A DNA stretch of 64,000 nucleotides from Thermoplasmata archaeon (GTDB lineage Archaea; Thermoplasmatota; Thermoplasmata; Thermoplasmatales; Thermoplasmataceae), in contig JAKATN010000004.1 in NCBI GenBank assembly GCA_021818715.1, positions 21,460 through 85,459 on the forward strand, in the 5' to 3' direction. Position numbers and translations under genes: made by a program. Under the pieces are notes generated by a model, which saw only the letters and a program-made list of their open reading frames with translations, made no database searches and was not told the DNA's origin. Shown here in pieces: positions 44,573-52,847 of this stretch. Position 1 is the first letter of the stretch. Each line of letters opens with the position of its first letter.

Positions 44573-45631
44573 TCAGATGATCTCCGTGATTTCCAGGGCC
44601 CTCTCAGCCGCACTGTGGCTGAGATCCGACTCCCCCAGGATTGTGTAGCGTTCCGGCCTTATGCTGTGCGCTGTCGACAGTGCATGAATAACGTCCTCGC
44701 TTGTCAGCCCGTAGTCCGCGGCCCGTATTGAAATATTGATCTGTTTAAAGACGGAGGCCAGTTTTTTCCAGTCCCCTCCATGGAGGAACATTGTTGCAAC
44801 CGTGCCCAGTGCGCATAGTTCTCCATGAATGGCGGTTCCCTTGCCGGTCATCTCTATTGCATGCGAGAACAGGTGTTCGCTTCCGCTGGCAGGCCTTGAA
44901 GATGATGCGATTGCCATGGCTGTGCCTGAAGCAAGGATCTGCTTTGTGACCAGCCATGCGGATTCCTCGACTCCTGGAAGGATCATGTGAGCCTTTTCCA
45001 TCAGCTCGGTCGCGGCATATTCAGCGAGCGTGGCCGCACTGCTGCTGACCTCTTCCCCCTTTATCCTGTTTGCCAGCTTCCAGTCCAGGACTGCAGTGAC
45101 GTTTGAGATCACGTCTGCAGCGCCCGCGGCCAGGTATCGGTATGGTGCCTTGATCAGCACGGACGTGTCCGCGACGATAGCCACTGGCATCCGCGCATTT
45201 TCAGAGAGAACAAGTGAACCTTTCTTTATGGTGGCCCTGGGGGATGCTATCCCATCATGGCTTGGTGAAGTTGGAACGCTTATGAAAGGAACGTCGAGAT
45301 CGAAGGCGCTCTTCTTTGTCAGATCTATTTTCGAACCTCCGCCTACCCCGATCATTATCCCTGGCTTAATCCCCCTGGCCTCTTCCTCGCACTTAACGAG
45401 ATTTTCGTAGGTGGCGTCGCCTGTCTTGATTACCTGCGTTTCAATGCGGGCATCCTTAAGCATGGACTCCACTTCCCTGCCTGTCACCCCGTAAGTTATA
45501 TTTCCGGTAATGATCAGTACGCCTTTTCCCCTTGAATAAAGCGGTACGAGAGAAGGAATGTTGTGCAGAATGGAATGCCCCACAATTACATCCCTCGGGA
45601 ATTGCATCACCTTGAATTTCTCGAATTCCAT
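44573..45631 (-). CDS. egsA: sn-glycerol-1-phosphate dehydrogenase
   Basis: This protein of about 352 residues makes sn-glycerol-1-phosphate from dihydroxyacetone phosphate, the first committed step of archaeal membrane lipids. It shows 'LPRDVIVG'-like start (FPRDVIVG), the NAD site GVGGGSKID, 'SVPTSPSHDGIASPRA' with the metal-binding aspartate, and later histidines in 'SEHLFSHAIE' and 'AIHGELCALG'. ATG 45631 fits the family start; the frame remains open to TTG 45670, which would be leaderless relative to the CTTAAATA box at 45688-45695, so the start is not settled. It leads the egsA-UPF0179-ychF row. Confidence 0.93.
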   Translation of the reverse strand: MEFEKFKVMQFPRDVIVGHSILHNIPSLVPLYSRGKGVLIITGNITYGVTGREVESMLKDARIETQVIKTGDATYENLVKCEEEARGIKPGIMIGVGGGSKIDLTKKSAFDLDVPFISVPTSPSHDGIASPRATIKKGSLVLSENARMPVAIVADTSVLIKAPYRYLAAGAADVISNVTAVLDWKLANRIKGEEVSSSAATLAEYAATELMEKAHMILPGVEESAWLVTKQILASGTAMAIASSSRPASGSEHLFSHAIEMTGKGTAIHGELCALGTVATMFLHGGDWKKLASVFKQINISIRAADYGLTSEDVIHALSTAHSIRPERYTILGESDLSHSAAERALEITEII

Positions 45632-45715
45632 CTGAATTACCAGCCTTTCTTGAATTGATAAGATTTGCAACCACTATATCTTGTGGCTATTTAAGGACAT
45701 TAATGCCCCCACAGA

Positions 45716-46969
45716 TCAGTTTCCCCTTTCCGGCCTTTCAGAATCATAGCCTTTCACGCTGAACGAGAAACCAGTCTCGGAGACTTTGCTGAAAAGCCTC
45801 TCTGCGTGTTCCCTTCCCCTGACGTTCACTGTGAATACCACGGTCTGGAACCCGACGGGCGTTTCCTCGTGCAGGTTGTCAACTTCTGCATGGTAGATGT
45901 TGCCTCCTGCCTCGGAAATCGCGTGGGCGATTCTGTAAAGAGTTCCGGGCCTGTCAGGTATGTTGAATTCTATCCTGACAAGTTGGCTCTCCCTCTCCAT
46001 GGATTTGTAAATGATCTTTGACAGGAGCAGGAGATTTGCGTTTCCTCCCGACAGGACCAGCACAACGTTCTTGCCCTTCACCTCGACCTTGTTCTCGATC
46101 AGGGCGGCGAGGGTGGAGGCACCCGATGGTTCAACCAGAACCTTGTTTCGTTCCAGAAGACGGAACAGCGCGTATGCCATGCTTTCGTCAGATACTGTGA
46201 CAACGTCGTCAACGTATTTCCTAGTGAGTTCAAACGTCAAATCGCCTGGTAACCTGATTGCTATCCCGTCCGCAATCGTTTCTCCGCGTACGCTAGCCGT
46301 AATCTTCCCCTTCCCGATGGATTCTTTCATTGAGTCAATCTTGTCGGATTGGACGCCGATCACCTTTATTGCCCTCTTCTTCTCCTTCATGGCGAGCGCT
46401 ATACCGGAAATGAGCCCGCCACCGCCTACGGGAACTATCACCACGTCTGTTTCGGGAAGATCAGACAGGATTTCCAGGCCGATAGTTCCCTGACCGGAGA
46501 TTATCCACCTGTCGTTGAACCCCTCTATGAATACCCTGTTTTCCTCCTTCACAAGGTTAAGGGCATGATCTCTCGCCTCGCTGTAATCCTTCCCCTTCAG
46601 TATGACCTCTGCACCGTACCTTATCACTGCATTGATCTTCGCAGGGGTGGTGTTCTGTGGCATGACAATCTTCGTACTGATATTCATGAGGGTTCCGGCG
46701 TAAGCGACACCCTGCGCATGGTTTCCTGCGCTTACCGCTATAACTCCCTTTTTTCTTTCCTCGGGAGAAAGAGAGTTCATCTTGAAAAGCGCACCACGTG
46801 CCTTGAAGGAACCGGTCTTCTGCAGGTTCTCCAGTTTCAGGTATATGTTACAGCCAAACTGCTCGCTCAGCGTGGCAGAATAATCCAGGGGCGTCCTGTT
46901 TATCTTGCCTCTTAGGAACTGTGCGGCTTTTTCAATGTCCTCCAGTGTCGGAAGGAGGGTATTCCCCAT
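45716..46969 (-). CDS. ilvA: Threonine ammonia-lyase (threonine dehydratase) with C-terminal ACT domain
   Basis: This protein of about 417 residues is a fold-type II PLP enzyme: the PLP lysine in 'KTGSFKARGA', substrate loop SAGNHAQG, and 'VPVGGGGLISG'. The final 80 residues form one ACT-like domain ('FNIPDRPGTLYRIAHAISEAGGNI'), as in the catabolic/archaeal single-ACT form. It deaminates threonine to 2-oxobutyrate, feeding isoleucine synthesis or energy metabolism. ATG 46969 is preferred because ATATAAT (46989-46995) is centred 23 nt upstream; the open frame reaches 47098. Confidence 0.92.
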   Translation of the reverse strand: MGNTLLPTLEDIEKAAQFLRGKINRTPLDYSATLSEQFGCNIYLKLENLQKTGSFKARGALFKMNSLSPEERKKGVIAVSAGNHAQGVAYAGTLMNISTKIVMPQNTTPAKINAVIRYGAEVILKGKDYSEARDHALNLVKEENRVFIEGFNDRWIISGQGTIGLEILSDLPETDVVIVPVGGGGLISGIALAMKEKKRAIKVIGVQSDKIDSMKESIGKGKITASVRGETIADGIAIRLPGDLTFELTRKYVDDVVTVSDESMAYALFRLLERNKVLVEPSGASTLAALIENKVEVKGKNVVLVLSGGNANLLLLSKIIYKSMERESQLVRIEFNIPDRPGTLYRIAHAISEAGGNIYHAEVDNLHEETPVGFQTVVFTVNVRGREHAERLFSKVSETGFSFSVKGYDSERPERGN

Positions 46970-46987
46970 TGGTGGCAATTTATAGTA

Positions 46988-46996
46988 GATATAATT
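46988..46996 (-). promoter_or_regulatory. TATA box deciding the ilvA start
   Basis: AATTATATC on the minus strand is centred 23 nt before ATG 46969, predicting a leaderless transcript. A second box, CTATAAATT nearby (46977-46985), would put the start inside the gene and is less likely. Confidence 0.5.
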
Positions 46997-47107
46997 CATT
47001 TGCCTTGCAGAAACGTTGCTGGATCCTGTGCAGATCCAGTGATCGATGATCGCCGCCGAGCATGGTGAAACCCGGGTAATCTGGGGAATCATGCGCAACT
47101 TTACCGT

Positions 47108-47118
47108 TAACTATAAGA
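47108..47118 (+). promoter_or_regulatory. TATA box of the disulfide oxidoreductase gene
   Basis: AACTATAAGA is centred about 27 nt before ATG 47141. Confidence 0.5.
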
Positions 47119-47140
47119 AAGGTCCGGCAATGTTCAATAT

Positions 47141-47794
47141 ATGGGACTGATCAGCGAAGAGAACAGGAAGATTATACTGAAGGAATTTGGGGAGCATCTC
47201 AAAGACCCGGTAGAACTCAAGGTATACGTTGATGATGATGAGAACTGCCAGTACTGCGCACCTACGGTTGAGATTGTTAGCGAGCTGAGCAGCCTGGATT
47301 CCAGGATCAGCCTTAAAGTCATAAAAAAGGGAGAAGCCCAGGCAGAGGAAGGGGGAGATATGCCCACTAAGTTTCCGACCGTAATCGTGTCTGACGGGAA
47401 GAAGCTTGGGAGCAGGGTGAGATACTCCGGAATACCTTCAGGGTATGAGTTTTCCTCTCTTTTCGAGGATATCAAGACGGTTTCAAGCGGAAACATCCAG
47501 GTACCGGACTCCGTCAGGGAAAAGATTGTGTCGATAGATAAGCCTGTAGACATCAAGGTATACGTTACCCCCACTTGCCCATACTGCCCACGGGCTGTAG
47601 GCACAGCTCACAGGTTCGCGATGCTCAACAGCAACATAACCGGGGAGATGATCGAGGCGACAGAATTTCCCAAGGAGGCTTCTGAAGCGGGCGTATCCTC
47701 TGTACCGCACATTGTCATCAATGACGATGCATCGTTTGTGGGTGCACGCCCGGATGCTGATTTTGCTGAGTTCATTCTGGATGCCATAAAATAG
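47141..47794 (+). CDS. pdo: Protein disulfide oxidoreductase (PDO), double glutaredoxin/thioredoxin fold
   Basis: This 217-residue protein consists of two thioredoxin-like units. The first (1-120) has the redox pair CQYC (C36, C39); the second (121-217) has CPYC (C146, C149) and the cis-proline in 'SSVPHIV'. This tandem form is typical of thermophilic and acidophilic archaea, where it forms or isomerises disulfides in cytoplasmic proteins. The transcript is probably leaderless. A hairpin follows its stop codon. Confidence 0.93.
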   Translation: MGLISEENRKIILKEFGEHLKDPVELKVYVDDDENCQYCAPTVEIVSELSSLDSRISLKVIKKGEAQAEEGGDMPTKFPTVIVSDGKKLGSRVRYSGIPSGYEFSSLFEDIKTVSSGNIQVPDSVREKIVSIDKPVDIKVYVTPTCPYCPRAVGTAHRFAMLNSNITGEMIEATEFPKEASEAGVSSVPHIVINDDASFVGARPDADFAEFILDAIK

Positions 47795-47798
47795 GGAC

Positions 47799-47821
47799 GC
47801 CACAGTTAATTTAGCTGTGGC
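47799..47821 (+). repeat. Perfect 7-bp hairpin after the pdo stop codon
   Basis: GCCACAG (47799-47805) and CTGTGGC (47815-47821) are perfect inverted arms around a 9-nt loop. No T run follows, so it may protect or process the 3' end rather than act as a terminator. Confidence 0.5.
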
Positions 47822-47919
47822 CTCAACAGCCATAACCTCTCAAGGGCGCTGCTGCAGCTGGATGTTTCTTTGATAAGCCATTTCCCGTTCTGTTGCAAAT
47901 AAGTATGCTTAGGCTCAAA

Positions 47920-47928
47920 ACCTATAAG
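47920..47928 (+). promoter_or_regulatory. TATA box of the SCP2/hydroxyacyl-CoA dehydrogenase unit
   Basis: ACCTATAAG is centred about 24 nt before ATG 47949, giving a leaderless start for the SCP2 gene and its downstream partner. Confidence 0.55.
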
Positions 47929-47948
47929 GTCTTAGTGCATGGCATTTC

Positions 47949-48284
47949 ATGACCTTTAAGGAAATGGTTTCCAAAATGCTGGAAGGCGCGAAGGGCAACA
48001 AGGAAGTATCATCCGAACTTGAAAAGCTGAACAAGTCTTTTCTTTTCAACATAGCAGGAAGCGGTACCTTCAATCTGGTGCTGAAACCTGGCGAACTTCG
48101 GCTCAACGATGGCCCGATTCCTGGCCCATCCGCAACGATTTCCGCCAGCGAGGAGGTGCTCAACAACGTGTTCTCTGGGAAACTCGACGCCGTTAAGGCG
48201 TTCATGAGCGGACAACTGAAGGTTTCCGGGGACATTTTCGCCGCGCAGAAGCTAACTGAACTTGCAAAGAAAGCAGTTAAGTGA
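47949..48284 (+). CDS. SCP2 sterol-carrier-like lipid-binding protein
   Basis: This 111-residue single-domain protein has the SCP2 pattern of alternating hydrophobic strands, with 'FLFNIAGSGTFNLVLKPGELRLNDG' and 'ATISASEEVLNNVFSGKLDAVKAFMSGQLKVSGDIFAAQKL' segments, the latter containing the family's 'G.l..qaF..GklkikGd'. SCP2 binds fatty acyl-CoA or other lipids. It lies 12 bp upstream of the beta-oxidation fusion gene on the same transcript, so a role in acyl-CoA delivery is a sound inference. Confidence 0.85.
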   Translation: MTFKEMVSKMLEGAKGNKEVSSELEKLNKSFLFNIAGSGTFNLVLKPGELRLNDGPIPGPSATISASEEVLNNVFSGKLDAVKAFMSGQLKVSGDIFAAQKLTELAKKAVK

Positions 48285-48296
48285 ACGGGTGCAGAA

Positions 48297-50282
48297 ATGG
48301 CTGAAAAGATAGGCGTTGTGGGATCAGGGCAGATGGGGCACGGCATTGCTGAGGTCTTTGCCCTGGCCGGCTATAATGTGACTGTATCTGACGTATCATT
48401 TGAGATACTCACCAGAGCCAAGAGTTCAGTGTCTGCCAGCCTGGACAGGATGGTCAAATCCCAGAAGATAACCCAGCAGAAAAAGGATGAGCTGATGGGG
48501 ATGATCAGCTTCACGACTAGCCTGAAGGACTGTGCTGCTGATTCCATACTGATAGTTGAGGCGATACCGGAAGTGCTTGAGATGAAGAAGAACCTGTTCT
48601 CGAGCCTGGAGAACTTCGCGCCACAGGATTGCATTATCGCATCAAATTCTTCGAACATCAGGATCACGGAAATTGCCTCTTCCATGAAGAACCCCTCAAG
48701 AGCCCTTGGTCTCCATTTCTTCAACCCGCCCGTTGTGCTGAAACTTGTTGAGGTGATCAGGGGGGAGAAGACCTCGGATGAGGTGTTTGAGAAGGCTTTC
48801 GAACTCGTGAAGAAAATTGGGAAGGTACCCATCAGGGTTCTAAAGGATTCTCCCGGATTTGTCGTGAACCGGGTTAATGCACCGGAATCCCTGTTTTTCT
48901 GCCTTCTTGTGGAAAAGATGGGATACAGGCCCGAGGACGTGGATGCGTTTGCCAAGGGGCAGGGGCTTCCAATGGGCCCATACGAGCTTATGGACTATGT
49001 GGGTCTTGACACGCTTGTACACTCCCTCGATTATTTTGCGAAGGAGCTTTCTCCAGATTATGGCTCCTGCAAGGCTTTCCATAACCTGGTGAGCCAGAAC
49101 AGGCTGGGCCTGAAGTCCGGCCAGGGGTTCTACCTCTGGGAGAATGGAAAGGCGAAGATTCCCCAACCTTCCGGATCCACTGACCTGACCCTGATGGACA
49201 TACTTGCCATAGAAGTCAATGAAGCTTCAAAGATTGTAGAGGAGGGCATTGCCTCTCCTGCTGACATCGAAACGGGCGTGAAGCTGGGTATGAACAGGCC
49301 TTTCGGGCCTATATCCGTTGCAGAAGGGCTGAGCGTTGCAGAAATAAGGGAGAAGCTTGGCGAGATCTACAGGAAAACAGGCCTGGACGTTTTCAAGCCA
49401 AGCAAGTCCATCGAAAACGGCACTATGAAGGATGCGTTTTCCGGAAAGGCGGCGAAACCGAAAGGCGCAGAGACGGGGATCATCACTCCCGCAGGGCCTG
49501 CGCCGGCTGGCGAGGGACTCGTAGACCTTGTTTTTGACGGAAGCGTTGCAATAATCAGGCTGTCTAACGGAAAAAACAACCTTCTGAATGGACAGGTTCT
49601 GGATCAGTTGGAAAGTGCGATAGTCCGGGTGGTGCAATCCGGTAATGCCCGTTCAATCCTGATTGAGGGATCGGGAGAAGTTTTTTCGGCAGGAGCGGAA
49701 CTCTCACAGTTCTTTCCGGGAGTGGTGGATTTCATGAACTTTTCCAGGAGGGGGCAGGATCTCTTTGAAAGGATATCTTCGCTGCGGATACCTTCGATTG
49801 CTGCAATCGACGGATACGCGCTTGGTGGGGGGTTTGAGCTCGCACTTGCATGCGACATAAGGATTTCCACCGAAAGGGCAAAGATCGGATTCCCTGAGGT
49901 CACCAGGGGGATAATTCCCGGCTGGGGAGGCACTCAGAGGCTACCACGTCTCATTGGGGAGTCACTGGCTTCCTACCTTATCCTCACCGCAGACAGGATT
50001 ACCGGGAAACGCGCGCATGAAATGGGAATCGTTTCCCTTCTGGCAACGCCTGAAACGCTGAAAGAGACCGCTCTGTCAATCGCCAGGAACATTGCGGAGA
50101 ATTGTGCGCCGGTGTCTGAAAGGCTTGCGAAGGAACTAATCCACTCATCCCTCGAGTCATCCCTTCACGTGGGGCTGGAAAAAGAGGCGACCGCGATGGG
50201 CGTACTATATGGGACCGATGACATAAAGGAGGGTGTGGGCGCTTTTCTGCAGAAGAGGAAGGTGGAGTTCAAGGGGAAGTGA
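48297..50282 (+). CDS. Fused 3-hydroxyacyl-CoA dehydrogenase / enoyl-CoA hydratase
   Basis: This 661-residue bifunctional enzyme has the dehydrogenase first (about 1-390: NAD loop GSGQMGHG at 9-16, 'ASNSSNIRI', 'GLHFFNPP' with the catalytic histidine, 'PGFVVNRV'), then a linker, then an enoyl-CoA hydratase/crotonase domain (about 410-661: 'SAGAELSQF', 'ALGGGFELALACDIRI', 'PEVTRGIIPGWGGTQRLPR'). The order is the reverse of bacterial FadB but is known from archaea. It performs two middle steps of beta-oxidation. Both key crotonase glutamates of the hydratase appear present in the 'FELALA' and 'FPEV' regions. Confidence 0.93.
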   Translation: MAEKIGVVGSGQMGHGIAEVFALAGYNVTVSDVSFEILTRAKSSVSASLDRMVKSQKITQQKKDELMGMISFTTSLKDCAADSILIVEAIPEVLEMKKNLFSSLENFAPQDCIIASNSSNIRITEIASSMKNPSRALGLHFFNPPVVLKLVEVIRGEKTSDEVFEKAFELVKKIGKVPIRVLKDSPGFVVNRVNAPESLFFCLLVEKMGYRPEDVDAFAKGQGLPMGPYELMDYVGLDTLVHSLDYFAKELSPDYGSCKAFHNLVSQNRLGLKSGQGFYLWENGKAKIPQPSGSTDLTLMDILAIEVNEASKIVEEGIASPADIETGVKLGMNRPFGPISVAEGLSVAEIREKLGEIYRKTGLDVFKPSKSIENGTMKDAFSGKAAKPKGAETGIITPAGPAPAGEGLVDLVFDGSVAIIRLSNGKNNLLNGQVLDQLESAIVRVVQSGNARSILIEGSGEVFSAGAELSQFFPGVVDFMNFSRRGQDLFERISSLRIPSIAAIDGYALGGGFELALACDIRISTERAKIGFPEVTRGIIPGWGGTQRLPRLIGESLASYLILTADRITGKRAHEMGIVSLLATPETLKETALSIARNIAENCAPVSERLAKELIHSSLESSLHVGLEKEATAMGVLYGTDDIKEGVGAFLQKRKVEFKGK

Positions 50283-50408
50283 CACTTTCCCGATCTCCCT
50301 GACTTTAGTTTCAGCCCAGTGCATTACCAACGTTGTCCACTGCTGTATCCGACCGCCTGCAGATTGCCCTGATCGGGCCGTCCATATGCTTCGGCGAATG
50401 AAAGATAA

Positions 50409-50417
50409 CATTTTAGA
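50409..50417 (+). promoter_or_regulatory. TATA box of the sugar nucleotidyltransferase gene
   Basis: CATTTTAGA is centred about 26 nt before ATG 50439. Confidence 0.45.
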
Positions 50418-50438
50418 AAAGGCGGCAAATACCTGTCA

Positions 50439-51353
50439 ATGATTGGTGCTATTCTGGCTGGAGGTTATGGAAAGAGACTGAAACCTCATACTGACAAGGT
50501 TCCTAAGGGCCTCCTTGAGCTGAAGCCAGGTTACACTATCCTGCACAAGCAGTTGGACGATTTCTTCTCTGCGGGTATAAAGAGGGTTGTTCTGCTTACC
50601 GGCTATCTTTCTGATAAGATTGAGGAAACTTTCGGGAATGAGTACCATGGAATCAGCATTGAATATCAGCGGGAGGAAAAGCCCCTTGGCAAGCTCTTCT
50701 CCATGAGGAATCTGATCTCTGTCTGTCATGACGACGTTGTGGTCAGGAATGGGGATACAGTATGCGACATAGATATCGGGAAGATGGCCCGGAGCGCCAG
50801 GGAGAGCGAGTGCCTGATCTCTGTCTTTGTAACCAGGATGAGAAGCCCTTTTGGGGTTGTTGATTTAGACTCGGATCGGATTACTGGGTTCAGGGAGAAG
50901 CCCGTACTTGATGTGTTCATAAACGCCGGGATTTATTACATCAAAAAGGAGTCTTTTCCGCTTTTCCTTGAAGAATACGATTCTACAGAAGTTGAGACCT
51001 CTGTTTTTCCCACACTTGCAGGCAGGAGGCTAATGCTCGCGTATCTCGAGGAGGGGCAATGGATCGGGATTGACAGTGAAAAGGAGCTTGAAGCTGCAAG
51101 GAATGAGTTCCAGCAAAGGGAAGAATTTGAATGGGGATACAGGAAGCTAATCTCAGGAGTCGATAGGAAATGGAAATACAGGATAAACTCCGGAAAGGCA
51201 ATAGAGGTTCCGTTTGAGAGCGCCCTGAATGTCCTTCAGGGCAGGTTGATCGCCTATGACCGTACGCTTGAGGCTGGAATGCACTTTAACGCCAGAAAAG
51301 GGGCCATTTTAAAAGCCGCCGACGTAACTGCTTTTTATTTATCAGAGAAATAG
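50439..51353 (+). CDS. Sugar-phosphate nucleotidyltransferase
   Basis: This 304-residue protein has the nucleotidyltransferase signature LAGGYGKRLKP near residue 5, the activation 'PKGLLEL', 'NGDTVCDIDIG' for the metal-binding aspartate, and 'GFREKP'. It looks nearest to mannose-1-phosphate guanylyltransferase/RmlA-type enzymes. After about residue 225 the usual left-handed beta-helix is replaced by a short unmatched end. It activates a hexose phosphate for surface glycans, possibly those on the surface proteins here. The sugar and nucleotide are unknown. Confidence 0.85.
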   Translation: MIGAILAGGYGKRLKPHTDKVPKGLLELKPGYTILHKQLDDFFSAGIKRVVLLTGYLSDKIEETFGNEYHGISIEYQREEKPLGKLFSMRNLISVCHDDVVVRNGDTVCDIDIGKMARSARESECLISVFVTRMRSPFGVVDLDSDRITGFREKPVLDVFINAGIYYIKKESFPLFLEEYDSTEVETSVFPTLAGRRLMLAYLEEGQWIGIDSEKELEAARNEFQQREEFEWGYRKLISGVDRKWKYRINSGKAIEVPFESALNVLQGRLIAYDRTLEAGMHFNARKGAILKAADVTAFYLSEK

Positions 51354-51802
51354 AGACCCACGGGCTGGTCTATTCAGGCGTATCTAAACTATGCGCTGGC
51401 AGTATCCTTATGACCTGGTGTCTTCACTCTAACAGACATTGTTCGTGAGAACGAGTTTTGCCAGTGCATTTGCTCTGCGGGATGTTGGTGAACACTAGTT
51501 AACAGGAAAACCGCCCTTATATGGCCACTGGATAATCGGTGAGGCCTTTTGCAGAAGGTCGGAAAGAAGATATTGCATACGAGAATTTTGTAAACGAATG
51601 AGTTTTGCGTGCGTCAATGCAAACTGGAATTCTGTCCGCAGTTGAGTTCAAAGTGCACTTTTGCTTGGGCAAATGCACGTATTTCTGGAGCTTTGAACCC
51701 AAAGTATGAGGGTCGCACCTAAATCATGACAAATAGAGGCTTTTGCATACAAACCCTATTTCTGGCAAAGATTATTATATAAAATGAAATCAAGAGTCTC
51801 CG
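51354..51802. other. Gap of 449 bp with a repeated TTTTGC element
   Basis: Five plus-strand copies of TTTTGC occur at 51456, 51547, 51603, 51659 and 51741, three of them spaced 56 bases apart. Several are preceded by GAG and accompanied by GCAAA or GCATTTGC partners (51466-51473, 51617-51624, 51669-51676). About 0.1 copies would be expected by chance. AGACC/GGTCT (51354-51372 area) may end the upstream transcript. The TATA box of the next gene lies at 51775-51784. I find no gene. Confidence 0.5.
51775..51784 (+). promoter_or_regulatory. TATA box of the conserved unknown gene at 51803
   Basis: TTATATAAAA is centred about 24 nt before ATG 51803, predicting a leaderless transcript. Confidence 0.6.
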
Positions 51803-52171
51803 ATGGCAATCGTCACCAGGGAAGTTCTGATTGCGGCATTAGAGAACGTGTTCGGCAGCAAGGGCATGGATCGGGGTGACATTGAGGAGCTTTCTGATTT
51901 CGTCTTATCCTTCTTCGGTTACGAGGATTACGTTCTAGACAATGTACTCACTTCTGCTGAGAGAGATATTTTTTACAATCTGGAGGAGTGCGGGCTCCTG
52001 AACGCACACAGGGAGGAGGTAAACATAGCCAAGGGAAAAGCCTGGAGGGTTAACCAGTGGACTTACAATAAGAACAACATTGACAAGGCTGCAAGCAATG
52101 ATGCCCCTGCCGTGCCCGAAAAAAACCCCTATGACGATTATTTTAAGGAGATAGACCAGAACGGATCGTAA
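51803..52171 (+). CDS. Conserved archaeal protein of unknown function (DUF6015-like)
   Basis: This 122-residue acidic protein has an N-terminal helical region ('REVLIAALENVFGSKGMDRGDIEELSDFVLSFFGYEDYVLDNVL') that resembles a small protein family I have seen in Thermoplasmata and relatives (DUF6015), followed by a beta part with 'LLNAHREEVNIAKGKAWRVNQW' and an acidic tail. No catalytic motif is visible. It carries a strong TATA box and the TTTTGC repeats upstream, and a GNAT gene follows 16 bp after it. Confidence 0.7.
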   Translation: MAIVTREVLIAALENVFGSKGMDRGDIEELSDFVLSFFGYEDYVLDNVLTSAERDIFYNLEECGLLNAHREEVNIAKGKAWRVNQWTYNKNNIDKAASNDAPAVPEKNPYDDYFKEIDQNGS

Positions 52172-52187
52172 CGGCGGGGGACACAAT

Positions 52188-52742
52188 ATGGAAAGGATCC
52201 TGCTCCGATCAAGAAAGATTAAGGAACTCGTGCTCGACAGCGGTCTTAGCGATTCCATGGCTGATCAACTTGCCATGATAGCAAACGACTACTCGGTATT
52301 CCGCAACCTTGGATCGCATTCCTTTCCGTTCCCCTACCGCAAGCAGGATGCCTTCGATTTCATTCAGAGGAACAGGGAGGTTGGGAAGGAGGTTTTCGCC
52401 ATTGACTTTGCGATGTTGTATTCCGGAATGCTTGCAGGGATCATCGGACTGTCAGACATAGACTGGATTGACCGTTCAGGAAGGATCGGTTACTACGTTG
52501 GCAGGGCATTCAGGAAGAGGGGGATTGCGACTGCAGCCCTCTCCGCTGTGGCCGATTTTTCCTTTTCTGAGCTGAAGCTCCATAGACTGCACACAAAGGC
52601 TTTCGCTGACAATATTGCGTCAATAAAGGTGCTGGAAAATTGCGGGTTTGTAAGGGAGGGACTCGAAAGGCAGGCCTTCTTTCAGGAGGGGCATTACAGG
52701 GATATGATCGCTTTTGCCCGCCTTGATGGCGACCGGGTTTGA
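52188..52742 (+). CDS. RimJ/RimL-type GNAT acetyltransferase
   Basis: This 184-residue GNAT enzyme has 'GRIGYYVGRAFRKRGIATAAL' as the acetyl-CoA motif, 'LKLHRLHTKAFADNIASIKVLENCGF' in the second half, and 'REGLERQAFFQEGHYRDMIAFARL' at the end, the RimJ/RimL pattern. It may acetylate a protein N-terminus or a small amine. ATG 52188 follows the previous stop by 16 bases, so co-transcription with the DUF6015-like gene is likely. A real target is not indicated. Confidence 0.85.
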   Translation: MERILLRSRKIKELVLDSGLSDSMADQLAMIANDYSVFRNLGSHSFPFPYRKQDAFDFIQRNREVGKEVFAIDFAMLYSGMLAGIIGLSDIDWIDRSGRIGYYVGRAFRKRGIATAALSAVADFSFSELKLHRLHTKAFADNIASIKVLENCGFVREGLERQAFFQEGHYRDMIAFARLDGDRV

Positions 52743-52816
52743 GGATACCATCAACTGGCCGCAGCATAAATCGCGTCGAATTGTAAGCGTCCATCCCGGG
52801 ACTGTCAATCTTAAAT

Positions 52817-52826
52817 TGCTTATACC
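52817..52826 (+). promoter_or_regulatory. TATA box deciding the TTG start of nreA
   Basis: GCTTATACC is centred about 26 nt before TTG 52848, so transcription should start at the TTG codon. Confidence 0.55.
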
Positions 52827-52847
52827 TGTTAGGAATAAGATAAGTTA

